From positions 451,868-515,867 of the forward strand of contig CACRSC010000007.1 in assembly GCA_902651635.1 (NCBI GenBank): a stretch of DNA of 64,000 nt, read 5' to 3'. Below are positions 22,972-32,809 of the stretch, one piece after another. Made by a program: the position numbers and the translations under genes. The notes below the pieces were generated by a model. The model searched no databases, had not been told where the DNA came from, and saw nothing but the letters and a program-made list of their open reading frames with translations. This DNA comes from Mastigamoeba balamuthi. Its lineage: Eukaryota > Evosea > Mastigamoebida > Mastigamoebidae. The number at the start of each line of letters is the position of its first letter. Position 1 is the stretch's first letter.

Positions 22972-23388
22972 TCACTGCGGGAGGGGGAGGCCTCCGTACG
23001 TGCTCTGCTGTGGCGGCTTCTGCGGCTCCTGCCGCAAGAACATGCCGGTGACGCCCATGAGCTTTTCGCTTGCTCTCTCATGTGCAGCTGCGAGGCGATC
23101 TGTGTCGCGATTGACCTGCACCTGCAGTGCTGTGAGGGCCTCGCGGTTCGCACTGAGCAGCTGAGCCACTGTTGCGGCATTGTCGGCAGTGAGCTTGACG
23201 GTGGCATCGACCATCTGCTTCACGGTGTCAGTGAAGCGCTGCTCTCCCCTCTCCACTGCGACTGCCAGGCGATCGAGAGTCTCGGCCTGTGACTTGAGAA
23301 CGGCGGTGACTGGCACCATGATGAGCTGCACGAGGTTTGTGGCCCCAGCATCGAGTGCGCGCGTGGCACAGTCGGCAGACGTCGTCAT
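22972..23388 (-). CDS. Element protein 1: 138-residue coiled-coil protein
   Basis: From the Met at 23388 (MTTSADCATRAL) the frame runs 138 residues to 22972. The centre is a continuous heptad-like helix (LDRLAVAVERGEQRFTDTV, LLSANREALTALQVQVN), followed by a Gln/Pro-rich tail. The frame is open upstream, so a slightly earlier start is possible. It lies within the inverted-repeat unit, on the same strand as the next gene and 167 bp downstream of it. No family recognised; an accessory or structural role in the element is inference. Confidence 0.6.
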   Translation of the reverse strand: MTTSADCATRALDAGATNLVQLIMVPVTAVLKSQAETLDRLAVAVERGEQRFTDTVKQMVDATVKLTADNAATVAQLLSANREALTALQVQVNRDTDRLAAAHERASEKLMGVTGMFLRQEPQKPPQQSTYGGLPLPQ

Positions 23389-23555
23389 AGTCCCACCAGA
23401 CCGACAACCACGACGACGCCCTGGGGCAGACACCTGTGTGCCACATGCAGGGGGCAGTTGGGCATAGGTCCCACCGGAGCTGTTGCGGTGAAGGACTGTG
23501 CAGGTGTGAGTGATTTTTTAGTCAGACGAAACGAAAAATGAACTGATAGAATATG

Positions 23556-24670
23556 TCAGAGTGGCGCACCGAGCTCTTCGGAGGGGGCTGTACTGGACGC
23601 ATCACTGACTACCACGCAGTCGTCGTCTTGCTTCTCCGCATTGGCATCACGAGTGGAAGACCAACCAACCGTCATGTCACCGTCAGCAGCCGGGGCTGAT
23701 TTTGCTGGTGCGGGTGCTGGTGCGGGTGCTGGTGCGGGGGAGGCGTGAACAATAGATGCTGCCGCTGTTGCACTTGCCCTCGTGCGCTTGGACTGGGGCA
23801 GGGCAGCGTCCTGCGTGACTGGTGCACGTTTCTGCGACTTTTTCCCTGCGGTGGCTTTCTTTGTAGCAATCACCGCGGCAACGTAGTCGGCAGCGAAGTG
23901 AGCGGTTTCCTCATCTGCTGGATAGTCTAGGGACGGGAGGTGAACGTAGATGTCCTCTGGGGCCACTGTGAAGTTGCGCTTCACGAACCCAGTTCCACGG
24001 GGGAAATCGGTGCGGTTCGTCGGAGGCAGAACAAGTCCAGAAAAAGTGGCTTTTGCCGGAATCTCGCTCTCTCCGGGCTTCAGCTGAATGCGCAGGAGGT
24101 CTTTTGCTGTCGTATAGATAGCAGCAACGATCCACACACGATTTCCCCCCTCCCACACCAGGACTTTATCGCCCACCCGAATCGTGAGATTCTCTGGTGG
24201 GTTCCACGCTCCTGCAGGCAGCTGCGGACAGTTGGTGGACGGCACCCTCTGGTACGTGAACACGAAGAAGTATGTGTTCGGGCCCTCGCTTGCTATCTTC
24301 TGTGTGTCGTCGATGTACAGTTCCCATGCACCACTCCGAAAGGGAAGCCACGCTGACCCTCTGACAGGTAAAACTGAGGATGCTACTGTCGGCCCAATGT
24401 GCTCTGGTGGCACGGGATCCACATGCTCTACTGGTGGATGTGGAAGGTGGAGATCAGGACCGCGTGTGACAGAGGCGTGGTTGTCTTCACTGCCCTCAGA
24501 CTGCACCATCTCCATATCCGATGCTATGAGAAACATAATGTCACAAAAACTGTGAGAATCAATATGAAACACGAGCTCACACGAGGAAGAGACAGCTTAC
24601 ATGCTGCAGCAATCACTGGGGTTGAGGGTCGTGCTGGAGTGGGCTCTGCTGGTGCTTCTTCTGCACACAT
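23556..24670 (-). CDS. Element protein 2: 345-residue protein, two exons
   Basis: Exon 1 24670-24601 (MCAEEAPAEPTPARP) ends in phase 1 at a strong GTAAGC donor; exon 2 24523-23556 starts after CATAG. Together 1038 nt, 345 residues. The middle (about residues 75-220) is a compact mixed domain (WLPFRSGAWELYIDD, YFFVFTYQRVP, GDKVLVWEGGNRVWIVAAIY), perhaps beta-rich. The C-terminal part is basic, then has a (PA)n tract and an acidic Ser-rich end (DDDCVVVSDASS). The basic KSQKR and SKRTR clusters could be nuclear-localisation signals. No family recognised. It is divergent from the 519-residue gene across 70 bp. Confidence 0.6.
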
Positions 24671-24736
24671 TCGTTTTCTTCTGAGTAATCACGATATTAT
24701 TCACCACAGATAATTCAGTCAAAAGTTAAAAACCAC

Positions 24737-24805
24737 CATATGATACCACTGAAAAAGTGGCATCACACCCACCAATCCACTGCAGGGGCTGTGGGGTATC
24801 ATATG
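24737..24805. promoter_or_regulatory. 11-bp inverted repeat at the divergent gene starts
   Basis: CATATGATACC at 24737-24747 is repeated exactly in inverse orientation at 24795-24805. The arms straddle the first codons of the plus-strand gene and lie just upstream of the minus-strand gene. It could be an operator-like protein site or a hairpin; no function is shown. Confidence 0.45.
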
Positions 24806-26299
24806 CCCCTGGTGCGATCAGTGCCACAGCACCAAGAAAAAAATGCAGACTCGGAAAATTCAATTTCAGAGGAAAAAATGACTGAGCTACTTCTCCTAAA
24901 GCTTATCCGTGGAATGGCAAAGGTAGACGTCGAAGCTATTGCTCTTACTAGTGGGCATACTCTGTGTTGGCGCCGATTCTATTCTCTACAGCATGTGTAC
25001 TATGCATATGCCCAGATTCACGATTTCCCTATTGAGACAGGAATTAATGGAGCGTGTGTTATGGACCTGCCAGCCCTTCTCTCTGCTGAGGCAGACAAAT
25101 TGACACGTGAAAAACTATGGAGAATACCGCCAGATGCTCGTGCCCACGTTTTGGCTCTGTTTCTTGATGGGCGCTCACTGTGGGGGAAAAATGAGCTTAT
25201 TGCATGGATGTTCCGATATCAGCTGCATTCTCAGAGCCCTAATACTGTCTGCCCTCTATGCATGATTAAATTCAGTGGTGCCGAGGCATTTCATTGGCTT
25301 CATATAGTCGATTCCTTTGTTGGAATTGCTTCATTTGTGCGTGAAATTCGCGGGCGTCAGTTCTGCTGGGGTGGAATAACACTTCCACTCGAATTTCCTG
25401 TTATTGCAGACTGGATGAGTTTGATCCCGGTCATGAATAACAGTGCTCGTCCAAATGCCACAATGCGAGTTGATGGAACGGATCCTGTTATATGCGGATT
25501 ATGCGGATGGACAGCATCAATGAAGAGTGGTGGCTGGTACTCAACTGATGCCAATTTCCAGCGGAAATGGCCTCGAGTCACTCTGAATAATGCCCTCTGG
25601 GCAGAGCAGCCCCATCTATTCGCTGCCCGACCCACGGACTGCATGTGGGAGGGTAATCATTTGCACACTCGTGTGCTAGACACATGGTATAATGAGTACT
25701 TCATTCCCCAGGTGGGGGATCCCGAGAGCTGGGCTGAACTGTACTATACCCTGTTTCATAGTCAGTGGAAACTGGGAAAGAAATTGATTGTAAAAGAGAC
25801 AAAGGCATTCTATAGTGTTGGAGGATGGATGAAGGTTGCTGACTGGATACGAGATCATCGACCTGGGCTGCCTCACGTTCTGGTAAATTGTGAGCAGGTG
25901 GGCCGGGCGGTAATGTGGTACTGGGGGCTCAGCCACAGTGAAAGTGTATTGGACTTTGACACACAGACAGAGAACGAGATGCGAATGCTATTGCTCTCTG
26001 GGTGGCGTGCTGCTGGCCTCTCAACGCAACCTCCATGCGTGCACTACATGACGAACCACCTGTGGGAAGATTTTGTTAACTGGGGCCCCCTCGTCTGGTT
26101 TATTGGTGAGGCGGGAGAGGCAGCACATGCTCGTGACAATCGTGCCAAATGGCCGACTGTTCGAGGGCGCGAGGCAGCAGAGTGCGACCCGTGCAACTCG
26201 TGGAGCCTCATGCTCCGCAACTTCTACTCACTCAGGGGGCTGTTGGCCGCCGGGGCTTTCGAAAAGTGTGTGACCCATCGTTTCGCACCGTGGTTATGA
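24740..26299 (+). CDS. Element protein 3: 519-residue protein, candidate transposase
   Basis: A single intronless frame of 519 codons from the ATG at 24740; a later Met (MTELLLLKL, near residue 47) is an alternative start. It has two CxxC pairs (CPLC near residue 172, CGLC near 254), many Trp residues, and a C-terminal segment HYMTNHLWEDF...WGPL...GEAGEAAHARDN. That H..H...F..WGPL...E..E..HAR.N spacing reminds me of a segment seen in some eukaryotic transposon-borne proteins, but I cannot name the family. It is the largest gene of the inverted-repeat unit and therefore the best candidate for its mobility protein; that is inference. Confidence 0.7.
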   Translation: MIPLKKWHHTHQSTAGAVGYHMPLVRSVPQHQEKNADSENSISEEKMTELLLLKLIRGMAKVDVEAIALTSGHTLCWRRFYSLQHVYYAYAQIHDFPIETGINGACVMDLPALLSAEADKLTREKLWRIPPDARAHVLALFLDGRSLWGKNELIAWMFRYQLHSQSPNTVCPLCMIKFSGAEAFHWLHIVDSFVGIASFVREIRGRQFCWGGITLPLEFPVIADWMSLIPVMNNSARPNATMRVDGTDPVICGLCGWTASMKSGGWYSTDANFQRKWPRVTLNNALWAEQPHLFAARPTDCMWEGNHLHTRVLDTWYNEYFIPQVGDPESWAELYYTLFHSQWKLGKKLIVKETKAFYSVGGWMKVADWIRDHRPGLPHVLVNCEQVGRAVMWYWGLSHSESVLDFDTQTENEMRMLLLSGWRAAGLSTQPPCVHYMTNHLWEDFVNWGPLVWFIGEAGEAAHARDNRAKWPTVRGREAAECDPCNSWSLMLRNFYSLRGLLAAGAFEKCVTHRFAPWL

Positions 26300-26500
26300 C
26301 TGACACAGCGTGCAGATTGAGCGATCCGATGAAGAAGCTGCTTGGGCCCTACCTGGATGCGGCGGTTGAGCACCCTGTTCGCCTCGCTGGTGCACGGAGC
26401 ACTGGCGCTGGCGTTGAGTAGGTGTACTGCGAGAAGTGCAGGAGAAATGTCGAGGTTCAGTGTTTCTTGGTTCGCTCCGTGACGGTTCAGCAGACAAATA

Positions 26501-26533
26501 GTCACGATTTTTTCACAATCTGTGGTGTTCCAG
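26501..26533 (-). repeat. Right terminal inverted repeat
   Basis: Reads GTCACGATTT at its inner end and GGTGTTCCAG at its outer end on the plus strand; the complement pairs with 22721-22753. A GTGACGGTTC motif lies just inside at 26480. Confidence 0.65.
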
Positions 26534-26620
26534 TTGTGTATTCGGCCCCAGGTTGATATCTTGACCTTTTCATTCCGTTTTCTCTGCAACTAATACTGCA
26601 TTCTTTGTCAGCCAAGTTGC

Positions 26621-27657
26621 ATGGCGCTTGCCGACACCAGTGCGCCCACCCGGTCACGCGTCGTGCCCACGGAGGCCAGCACTCTGGACGACCTGGTGTT
26701 CGCCGCGTTCCAGGGCCCCGTGCTGAGCCTCAGCTCGCGCGTGCTGCACCAGTTCCGCACGTTCACAGCGCTGCTGCTGCTGCGCACCCGCTGGCGCACC
26801 GACCGCGGCCTCTCGCGTGCCGACGTCTCCGAGAGGCTCCTGGCCTCGCGGTGCTGCGCGCTGCCCTCGCTGGAGGCCCGTCGGTGCAGCGTGTGCGGGG
26901 CTGTGCTGGAGCTCTCGCGGAGCCCCGAGCAGGAGGAGCGCCAGCTGCAGTCCCGCGTTCCCCCAGTGCGCTGCACAGGAGTCAATGGTGGTGGTGCCCC
27001 TCTCTGAGCCGCCCGACACCGTGCAGGAAATTGAGGCGTACTCGGTGCGCGTGCGGACGCAGTGCACGTCGTCGAGGATGCACCTGAGGAGCGCCATGCT
27101 CGTCCTCGCAGCGGACCTCGCGCCCGGCATCGTCGTCGTCTCGCAGCAGTTCTCTGTCTACGCGCGCCGCGCTGGCAGGCACGCCCTGCGCACGGCTCGG
27201 CACGGTTCAAGTGATAGCAGCGCCTCTGCTCCCGAGGAAGCCACGCCGTCGCCACTGGACGACAACTCGAGGCTCAGCAGCCCTGAGATGTATGCCGGTG
27301 CGTAATGGCAGCGGCGCAATTGAATTGCCGAGATGTAATCGTTTGACTCTCTGCATGCCAGGGATGGCCCTGTCGGTGAAGATCTGCGTGGTCACGTACA
27401 CGCCGGACGAGGAGCAGGTGATCGCGCAGTCGCTGATCCCACTGCTGCGCCAGAGGGTGCCGGGGTTCGTGCTGCACAAGACGGGGCTGCAGTCGGGGCT
27501 GGCGGTCATCGTGATGGGGTGTGCCTCGGCAGCGAGCCTCCAAGAGGCGGGGCTCCAGTCGTACCTGTTCCTCGCCAACAATACCAAGAACCCCATGAAC
27601 CGCAACCTGTTCGTCGACGGCGTCGTGCAGCCGCTGACACACGTGACCAACACCTGA
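26621..27657 (+). CDS. TLDDL-family protein T8, subfamily B, three exons
   Basis: Exons 26621-26965, 27027-27297 and 27362-27657 (912 nt, 303 residues). Exon 1 is longer than in the main family and ends in phase 0 after SRVPP. A second intron interrupts just before GMALSVKI, where main-family genes are uninterrupted. Blocks: STLDDLVFAAFQGPVL, CSVCGAVL, CTSSRMHLRS, QQFSVYARRAGRH, VPGFVLHKTG and KNPMNRNLFVDGVVQ. Function unknown. First of three tandem subfamily-B copies, directly after the inverted-repeat element. Confidence 0.85.
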
Positions 27658-27924
27658 CATAGTTCCCCCCAAGGCAAACCGCAGCATCGGAGCTCATTTG
27701 CGTTGGCTCGAGCACGTTTTATCAGGAGGTTTTGCATTCGGGTGCACTCACGATGACATCCTGACATCATAATCCAACTCTATGGATTGACACCCGACGA
27801 ATGCCCGGAAGCGTCACAAGCGGGATTAAGCACACCGTTTGCGACACGGCAACATTTCGGGGCATCTAGTGCCAAATTCCGCTACTCTTCCACCAGTGCA
27901 GCTGCACACGAACTGGCTCCTCTC

Positions 27925-28175
27925 GAGCTGACGTGGCCGCGGCACGCTCGCGGGCGGCCGAGTGGTGCAGTAAGAGCGGGGGGCGCCCCTCGACACCTCG
28001 GAGAATGGTCCTGCCCAGCTGAGCGTCCGCCTCACACGCCCCTCCTCCGAGAGGCCTCTGTGCCTCGGCTGCTGCGCACCCCACCGCGGGCATTGCCCAG
28101 TGGCGTAGAGCTATGCGCCACGAAGGTGCGGACGCTGTTCGCGTCCTCTCTCAAGCACTGGGGAAGTCGGAACGG
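27925..28175 (+). pseudogene. Decayed main-family TLDDL fragment
   Basis: From about 27925 the sequence follows the end of a main-family exon 1 (DNA like the ADVAAA...AECSKCG region of T7/T14, with frameshifts), then an intron-like stretch, then an exon-2 start reading LPSGVELCATKVRTLFASS and SLKHWGS, after which similarity stops near 28175. It sits between the subfamily-B genes T8 and T9. Confidence 0.65.
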
Positions 28176-28251
28176 CTCTTACCGGGGATTTTCGTCCCAA
28201 GATATCTCGATCACTCCGCATCTCTTACTGCACTCTTTGTCACCCAGTTGC

Positions 28252-29295
28252 ATGGCGCTTGTGGGCCGCAGCGGCGGCGCGCGGTCACGCGTCGTGCCTA
28301 CGGTGGCCAGCACGCTGGACGACCTGGTGTTCGCTGCGTTCCAGGGCCCCGTGCTGAGCCTCAGCTCGCGTGTGCTGCACCGCTTCCGCACGTTCACAGC
28401 GCTGCTGCTGCTCCGCACCCGCTGGCGCACCGACCGGGGCCTCTCGCGTGCCGACGTCGCCGAGAGGCTCCTGGCCTCGAGGTGCTGCACTCTGCCGTCG
28501 CTGGAGACCCGCCGGTGCGACGTGTGCGGGGCTGTGCTGGAGCTCTCGCGGAGCCCCGAGCAGGAGGAGCGCCAGCTGCAGTCCCGCGTTCCCCAAGTTG
28601 CTCACGCAATATAAAGTCAATTGAAGTGCAGCAGCTCAGCACTTTGCTGCGCACCCCGCGCAGGAGATTGAGGTGCACGCCGTTTGCGTGCGGACGCGGT
28701 GCACGTCGTCGAGGCAGCACCTGGGGAACGCCCTGCTGGTCCTGGCGGCGGACCTCGCGCCGGGCGTCGCTGTTGTCTCGCAGCAGTTCGCTGTCTACGC
28801 GCGCTGCACCGGCAGGCACGTCCCGCGCACCGCTCCGCGCAGCCCCGCTGGCGGCAGCGCTCTGGTCCCCGAGTACGCCACGCCGTCGCCGCTGGACGAC
28901 AACCTGAGGCTCAGCAGCTCTGCGATGTACTCGGGTGCGAAATGGGCGGGAGGCGCAATTGAATTCCTCTCCATTTCGAATTGAATGTTGCCGAGCCCGG
29001 GATGGCCCTGTCGGTGAAGATCTGCGTGGTCACGTACACGCTGGACGAGCAGCAGACCATGGCGCAGTCGCTGATCCCGCTGCTGCGCCAGAGGGTGCCG
29101 GGGTTCATGCTGCACAAGACAGGGCTGCACTCGGGGCTGGCGGTCATCGTGATGGGGTGCGCCTCGGCTGTGAGCCTCCACGAGGCGGGGCTCCAGTCGT
29201 ACATGTTCCTCGCCAACGAGATCAAGAACCCCATGAACCGAAACCTGTTGATCGACGGCGTCGTGCAGCCGCTGACGCACGTGACCAACATCTGA
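28252..29295 (+). CDS. TLDDL-family T9, subfamily B, broken splice acceptor
   Basis: Exons by alignment are 28252-28596, 28664-28934 and 29000-29295, exactly the lengths of T8 (345, 271, 296). The protein blocks are intact (STLDDLVFAAFQGPVL, CDVCGAVL, CTSSRQHLGN, KNPMNRNLLIDGVVQ). The acceptor of intron 2, AG in T8, reads CG here (28998-28999). The nearest upstream AG (28994-28995) would add four bases and shift the frame. The gene is therefore a recent pseudogene, uses a non-canonical acceptor, or carries a sequencing error. Confidence 0.7.
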
Positions 29296-29500
29296 CGCCT
29301 GACGCCATACCCACGCTGGACTCGGCTTTTCTTACAGACGGGCCAACGTTGTAGTCGGTGGGCAAGTGTACTTCATTATACCTCAACAAGTAATCTACAC
29401 AGTTTTCTGGGCCCCAAGTGTTGCACACACCCAGATATCAGGATTCTTGTATCTGGCACCAGAAGATATTGTTCATTTCATTCTGCAAAACCGGCCCCTG

Positions 29501-30558
29501 ATGGACGGCGCTCCGCCCGCGCGGTCGCGCGTCGTGCCCACGGTGGCCAGCACTCTGGACGACCTGGTGTTCGCGGCCTTCCAGGGCCCCGTGCTGAGCC
29601 TCAGCTCGCGTGTGCTGCACCAGTTCCGCACGTTCACAGCGCTGCTGCTGCTGCGCACCCGCTGGCGCACCGACCGGGGCCTCTCGCGCGCCGACGTCTC
29701 CGAGAGGCTCCTGGCCTCGAGGTGCTGCGCGCCGCCCTCGCTGGAGACCCGCCGGTGTGACGTGTGTGGGGCCGTGCTGGAGCTCGCTCAGAGCCCCGAG
29801 CAGGAGTGCCAGCTGCAGTCCCTCGCCCCCCAAGTGCGCCCTGCAGTATCAACTGATTTTCTCCATTCCATTCCTGATTGCATTGTGTGTATGGACTCTG
29901 TGCGGCCTACAGGACATTGAGGTGTACGCAGTGCACGTGAGGACGCGGTGCACGTCGTCGAGGCAGCACCTGGGGAACGCCATGCTCGTCCTGGCGGCGG
30001 ACCTCGCGCCCGGCATCGCCGTCGTCTCGCAGCAGTTCTCTGTCTACGCGCGCCGCGCTGGCAGGCACGCCCCGGCCGCACCCGAGCCTCGCACTCCCGC
30101 CAGCACCAGCTCCGAGCCTCTGGCGCTCACCGCCCCCGCGCCGTCGCCACTGGGCGACAGCTGGCGGCACCCCGCGTCCCCGATGTCGCGTGCGTTGCAC
30201 GGCAGTCGTTTGTGCGAGAGGACTTAGCGACGGGGGTGTCTGTGTGTGGGCAGCAGCGGGGATGGCGCTGTCGGTGCGCATCTGTGTGGTCACGTACACG
30301 CCCGAGGAGCAGCAGGCCATCGCGCTGTCGCTGGTGCCGCTGCTGCGCCAGCGGGTGCCCGGGTTCGTGCTGCTCAAGACGGGGCTGCAGTCGGGGCTGG
30401 CGGTCATCGTGATGGGGTGCAGCTCTGCCGGGAGCCTCGAGGACGCCCGCCACCGCACGTTCCTCTTCATCAGCAACGCCGACGTCCGCAACCCCCTCAA
30501 CCGCAACCTCTTTGCCGACGGCGTCGTCCGGTCGCTGGCACACGCCACCTACGTCTAA
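29501..30558 (+). CDS. TLDDL-family protein T10, subfamily B, three exons
   Basis: Exons 29501-29833, 29913-30189 and 30257-30558 (912 nt, 303 residues). Exon 1 ends in phase 0 (CAA before GTGCGC); the second intron has a GTGCGT donor and a CAGCAG acceptor, in phase 1 as in T8. Blocks: STLDDLVFAAFQGPVL, CDVCGAVL, CTSSRQHLGN, GMALSVRI and RNPLNRNLFADGVV. The linker is Pro/Ser/Ala-rich. Function unknown. Confidence 0.85.
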
Positions 30559-30765
30559 GTTAATGCCGAGCGCTCTCCAGCAATGTTTCGGCGCTGCCAG
30601 GGGCTGAGTGGCAAGCCTTGGTCAGTTTGCCCGCAAGGGTGGCGTGAAAGGGACCCCCGATTAAGGACAACGTGCACTGCCAGAATCTGTTTTTCAGATT
30701 CTGTGAGGGGAAGGGAAAAGAAGTACACAGTGGTAACGCGGTGGTGGGTGTGAAAAGAGCCGGTG

Positions 30766-32217
30766 ATGGAGGTAGCGCAGCACTCGCGCGTGCTCCCCAG
30801 CACGCTGCACACGCTGGACGACCTGGTGTTCGCGGCCTTCCAGGGCCCCGTGCTGAGCCTCAGCTCGCGCGTGCTGCACCGCTACCGCGCGTTCACAGCG
30901 CTGCTGCTGCTGCGCACCCGCTGGCGCACCGACAGGCGCCTCTCGCAGGCCGAGGTGGCCGCCGCGCTGCTCGGGGCCCGGTGCTGCAGGCCCGGCACGC
31001 TCGTGGCCGTCGAGTGCCGCGCGTGCGAGGGCGTCCTCGACGTCTACGAGAGCGAGGAGGAGCAGGAGCGCCTCCGCAGAGAGCGTACGTTACTGCCCTC
31101 TCTCTCTCCGTCTCTCTCCCTGTCCCTCGCTCGCACCGGCGGATGGGGGGCCTTCACTTCGCTTCGCTTCCCCACCCCTCCCTCCCCTCTCTGTTCCTCC
31201 CCCTCGTCGCACCCACGCCAGCCGTTGCACACCCGTCGAAATAGCCCGGAATTCTCTGGTGCATTTTCCTTTCACCACTTCTGCACCGCTGAACCGCGAC
31301 GCAGACGCTTGAATCCCCCATTTCCTGCCTTTTGCCGTGAAGGAAAAGAGCACCCACGTCATCGTGGGTGCACAACGCCGGGATTGGGATTTAGGTTGTT
31401 TTTGGGTAAAGTTTTGCATCTCAAATTTCTGTTGATGAAAACGGGTCAGTTTGCTGTGCTCAGGAGGGGGCGGCGTGCTCCCTCCACCTCCTCCGCCTCT
31501 CTCGAGTCGCCCATCCGCCTCTTCCCCTATCCGCTCCACTCTGACCGGGACCCCCCATCCCTCACCCACTGGCAAACGGCAGTGCCCGCTGGCATCGAGC
31601 TCTACGCGGTGGGTGTGCGGACACGGTGCACGTCGTCGCGCAAGCACGTGGGCAGCGCCATGCTCGTCCTCGCCGCCGAGCTGCTGCCGGGCACCGTCGT
31701 TGTCTCGGAGCGGTTCGCCATCTACGCCAGGCACGCGGCCAGGCACATCGCCATGTCCGCCGCCACGCAGATGGCCGTGCAGGTCCACTCGCCGCCACCG
31801 TTTGCCGACGCGTCCCCGGGCGTATTGTCGTCGACGTCGTCGCCCGACGAGCTGCTCGGGTCGCTGCTGACGGGGTCGCCCCTGTGGCCCGACCTGAGGG
31901 CGCTGGGCCCGCAGGGCATGGCCATCGGCGTCCGCGTCAACGTTGTCAGGCTGCCGCCTGAAGAGCAGCAGCAGATCTCGTCGGCTATCGTGCCGGTCAT
32001 ACGGTCGCACGTGCCCGGGTACCTAGTGCACAAGACCACCAGGGCGGGCGCAGGCGTAGTCATCATCGTCTTTGGCGCGACTTCGTATGAGGGCCTCATG
32101 CTGGCCGACAGCGTCGGCACGCGGTTCATACGCAACGAGATACGCAACCCGCTCAACAAGAACTTCGCTGCCGAGGGCCTCATGCAGTCGCTTCTCTTCG
32201 TCAGTAACATGGACTGA
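30766..32217 (+). CDS. TLDDL-family protein T11, long in-frame intron
   Basis: Exons 30766-31084 (319 nt) and 31583-32217 give 317 residues. Blocks: HTLDDLVFAAFQGPVL, CRACEGVL, CTSSRKHVGS, VPGYLVHKTT and RNPLNKNFAAEGLMQ. The intron (31085-31582, donor GTACGT) is 498 nt, far longer than in the other copies, a multiple of three and free of in-frame stops, so the unspliced message would encode a continuous protein of about 483 residues. Function unknown. First of four tandem main-family copies T11-T14. Confidence 0.85.
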   Translation: MEVAQHSRVLPSTLHTLDDLVFAAFQGPVLSLSSRVLHRYRAFTALLLLRTRWRTDRRLSQAEVAAALLGARCCRPGTLVAVECRACEGVLDVYESEEEQERLRRERTLLPSLSPSLSLSLARTGGWGAFTSLRFPTPPSPLCSSPSSHPRQPLHTRRNSPEFSGAFSFHHFCTAEPRRRRLNPPFPAFCREGKEHPRHRGCTTPGLGFRLFLGKVLHLKFLLMKTGQFAVLRRGRRAPSTSSASLESPIRLFPYPLHSDRDPPSLTHWQTAVPAGIELYAVGVRTRCTSSRKHVGSAMLVLAAELLPGTVVVSERFAIYARHAARHIAMSAATQMAVQVHSPPPFADASPGVLSSTSSPDELLGSLLTGSPLWPDLRALGPQGMAIGVRVNVVRLPPEEQQQISSAIVPVIRSHVPGYLVHKTTRAGAGVVIIVFGATSYEGLMLADSVGTRFIRNEIRNPLNKNFAAEGLMQSLLFVSNMD

Positions 32218-32809
32218 GAGAGCCGAGGGCTGCTGTAACACTACGCGGTATTATTGCACGGCGCCTGCGAGGACTCGTACTGTCCCCCCCCTCCCCACCA
32301 ACCACCCGGCTTGCCAAATGTGATACAAATTATGCCTTCCGTTGTTGGCGATTGACACAGCATTGTGTGCTCACACCCCGTTTGGCAAGTTGCAAGTTGA
32401 AGTCTGTGGCAATGAGCGAAGACTCAGTTTGTGCACTAAAATGTGCAATCCACGGCATTTCTGCGTCGGCTGCCGAGGCGACGCCGACCTTTATGCCACA
32501 CAACGGTTGCGCAAGCGCTCCGGGGTGTGGGGCAGCCAGGGGTGCTCGGGGCAGATAACGCAGATAGCGTTGTCAAGCCCACAACAGGATTGAGCTTAGT
32601 CCCCGTGTTTTTCCTTCCTTTTCGGGGTCAGATGCTGCCCCGCGAGGCGCCAGCCCTGCACCGCGCCCGTGGCGGAAGCAGGAGAGGCTGGCTGGGACTT
32701 GGCGACGGCTCGACGCGGTGAATTTGTTGCCCGATTTAGTAAGGCGGAGGAAACGAATCTCTGTTGATAAATCGAGAGGTGCACAGAATCGCCACCGGCA
32801 GCAGGCGAG
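32218..32809. other. Intergenic T11-T12, nothing recognised
   Basis: About 590 bp without a recognisable gene; presumed T11 terminator and T12 promoter. Confidence 0.5.

Larger units (their letters stand above)
22721..26533. mobile_element. Candidate DNA transposon or related element, novel
   Basis: A 3.8-kb unit bounded by imperfect inverted repeats: 22721-22753 matches the reverse complement of 26501-26533 at 27 of 33 positions, and all six differences are transitions. Just inside each end lies a direct repeat beginning GTGACGGTTC (22757 and 26480; about 16 of 19 bases equal). Inside are three genes with no recognisable relatives in the window (22972-23388 and 23556-24670 on minus, 24740-26299 on plus). 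Composition is less GC-rich than the array. No target-site duplication is evident next to the repeats, so the true ends may differ slightly. Confidence 0.6.
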
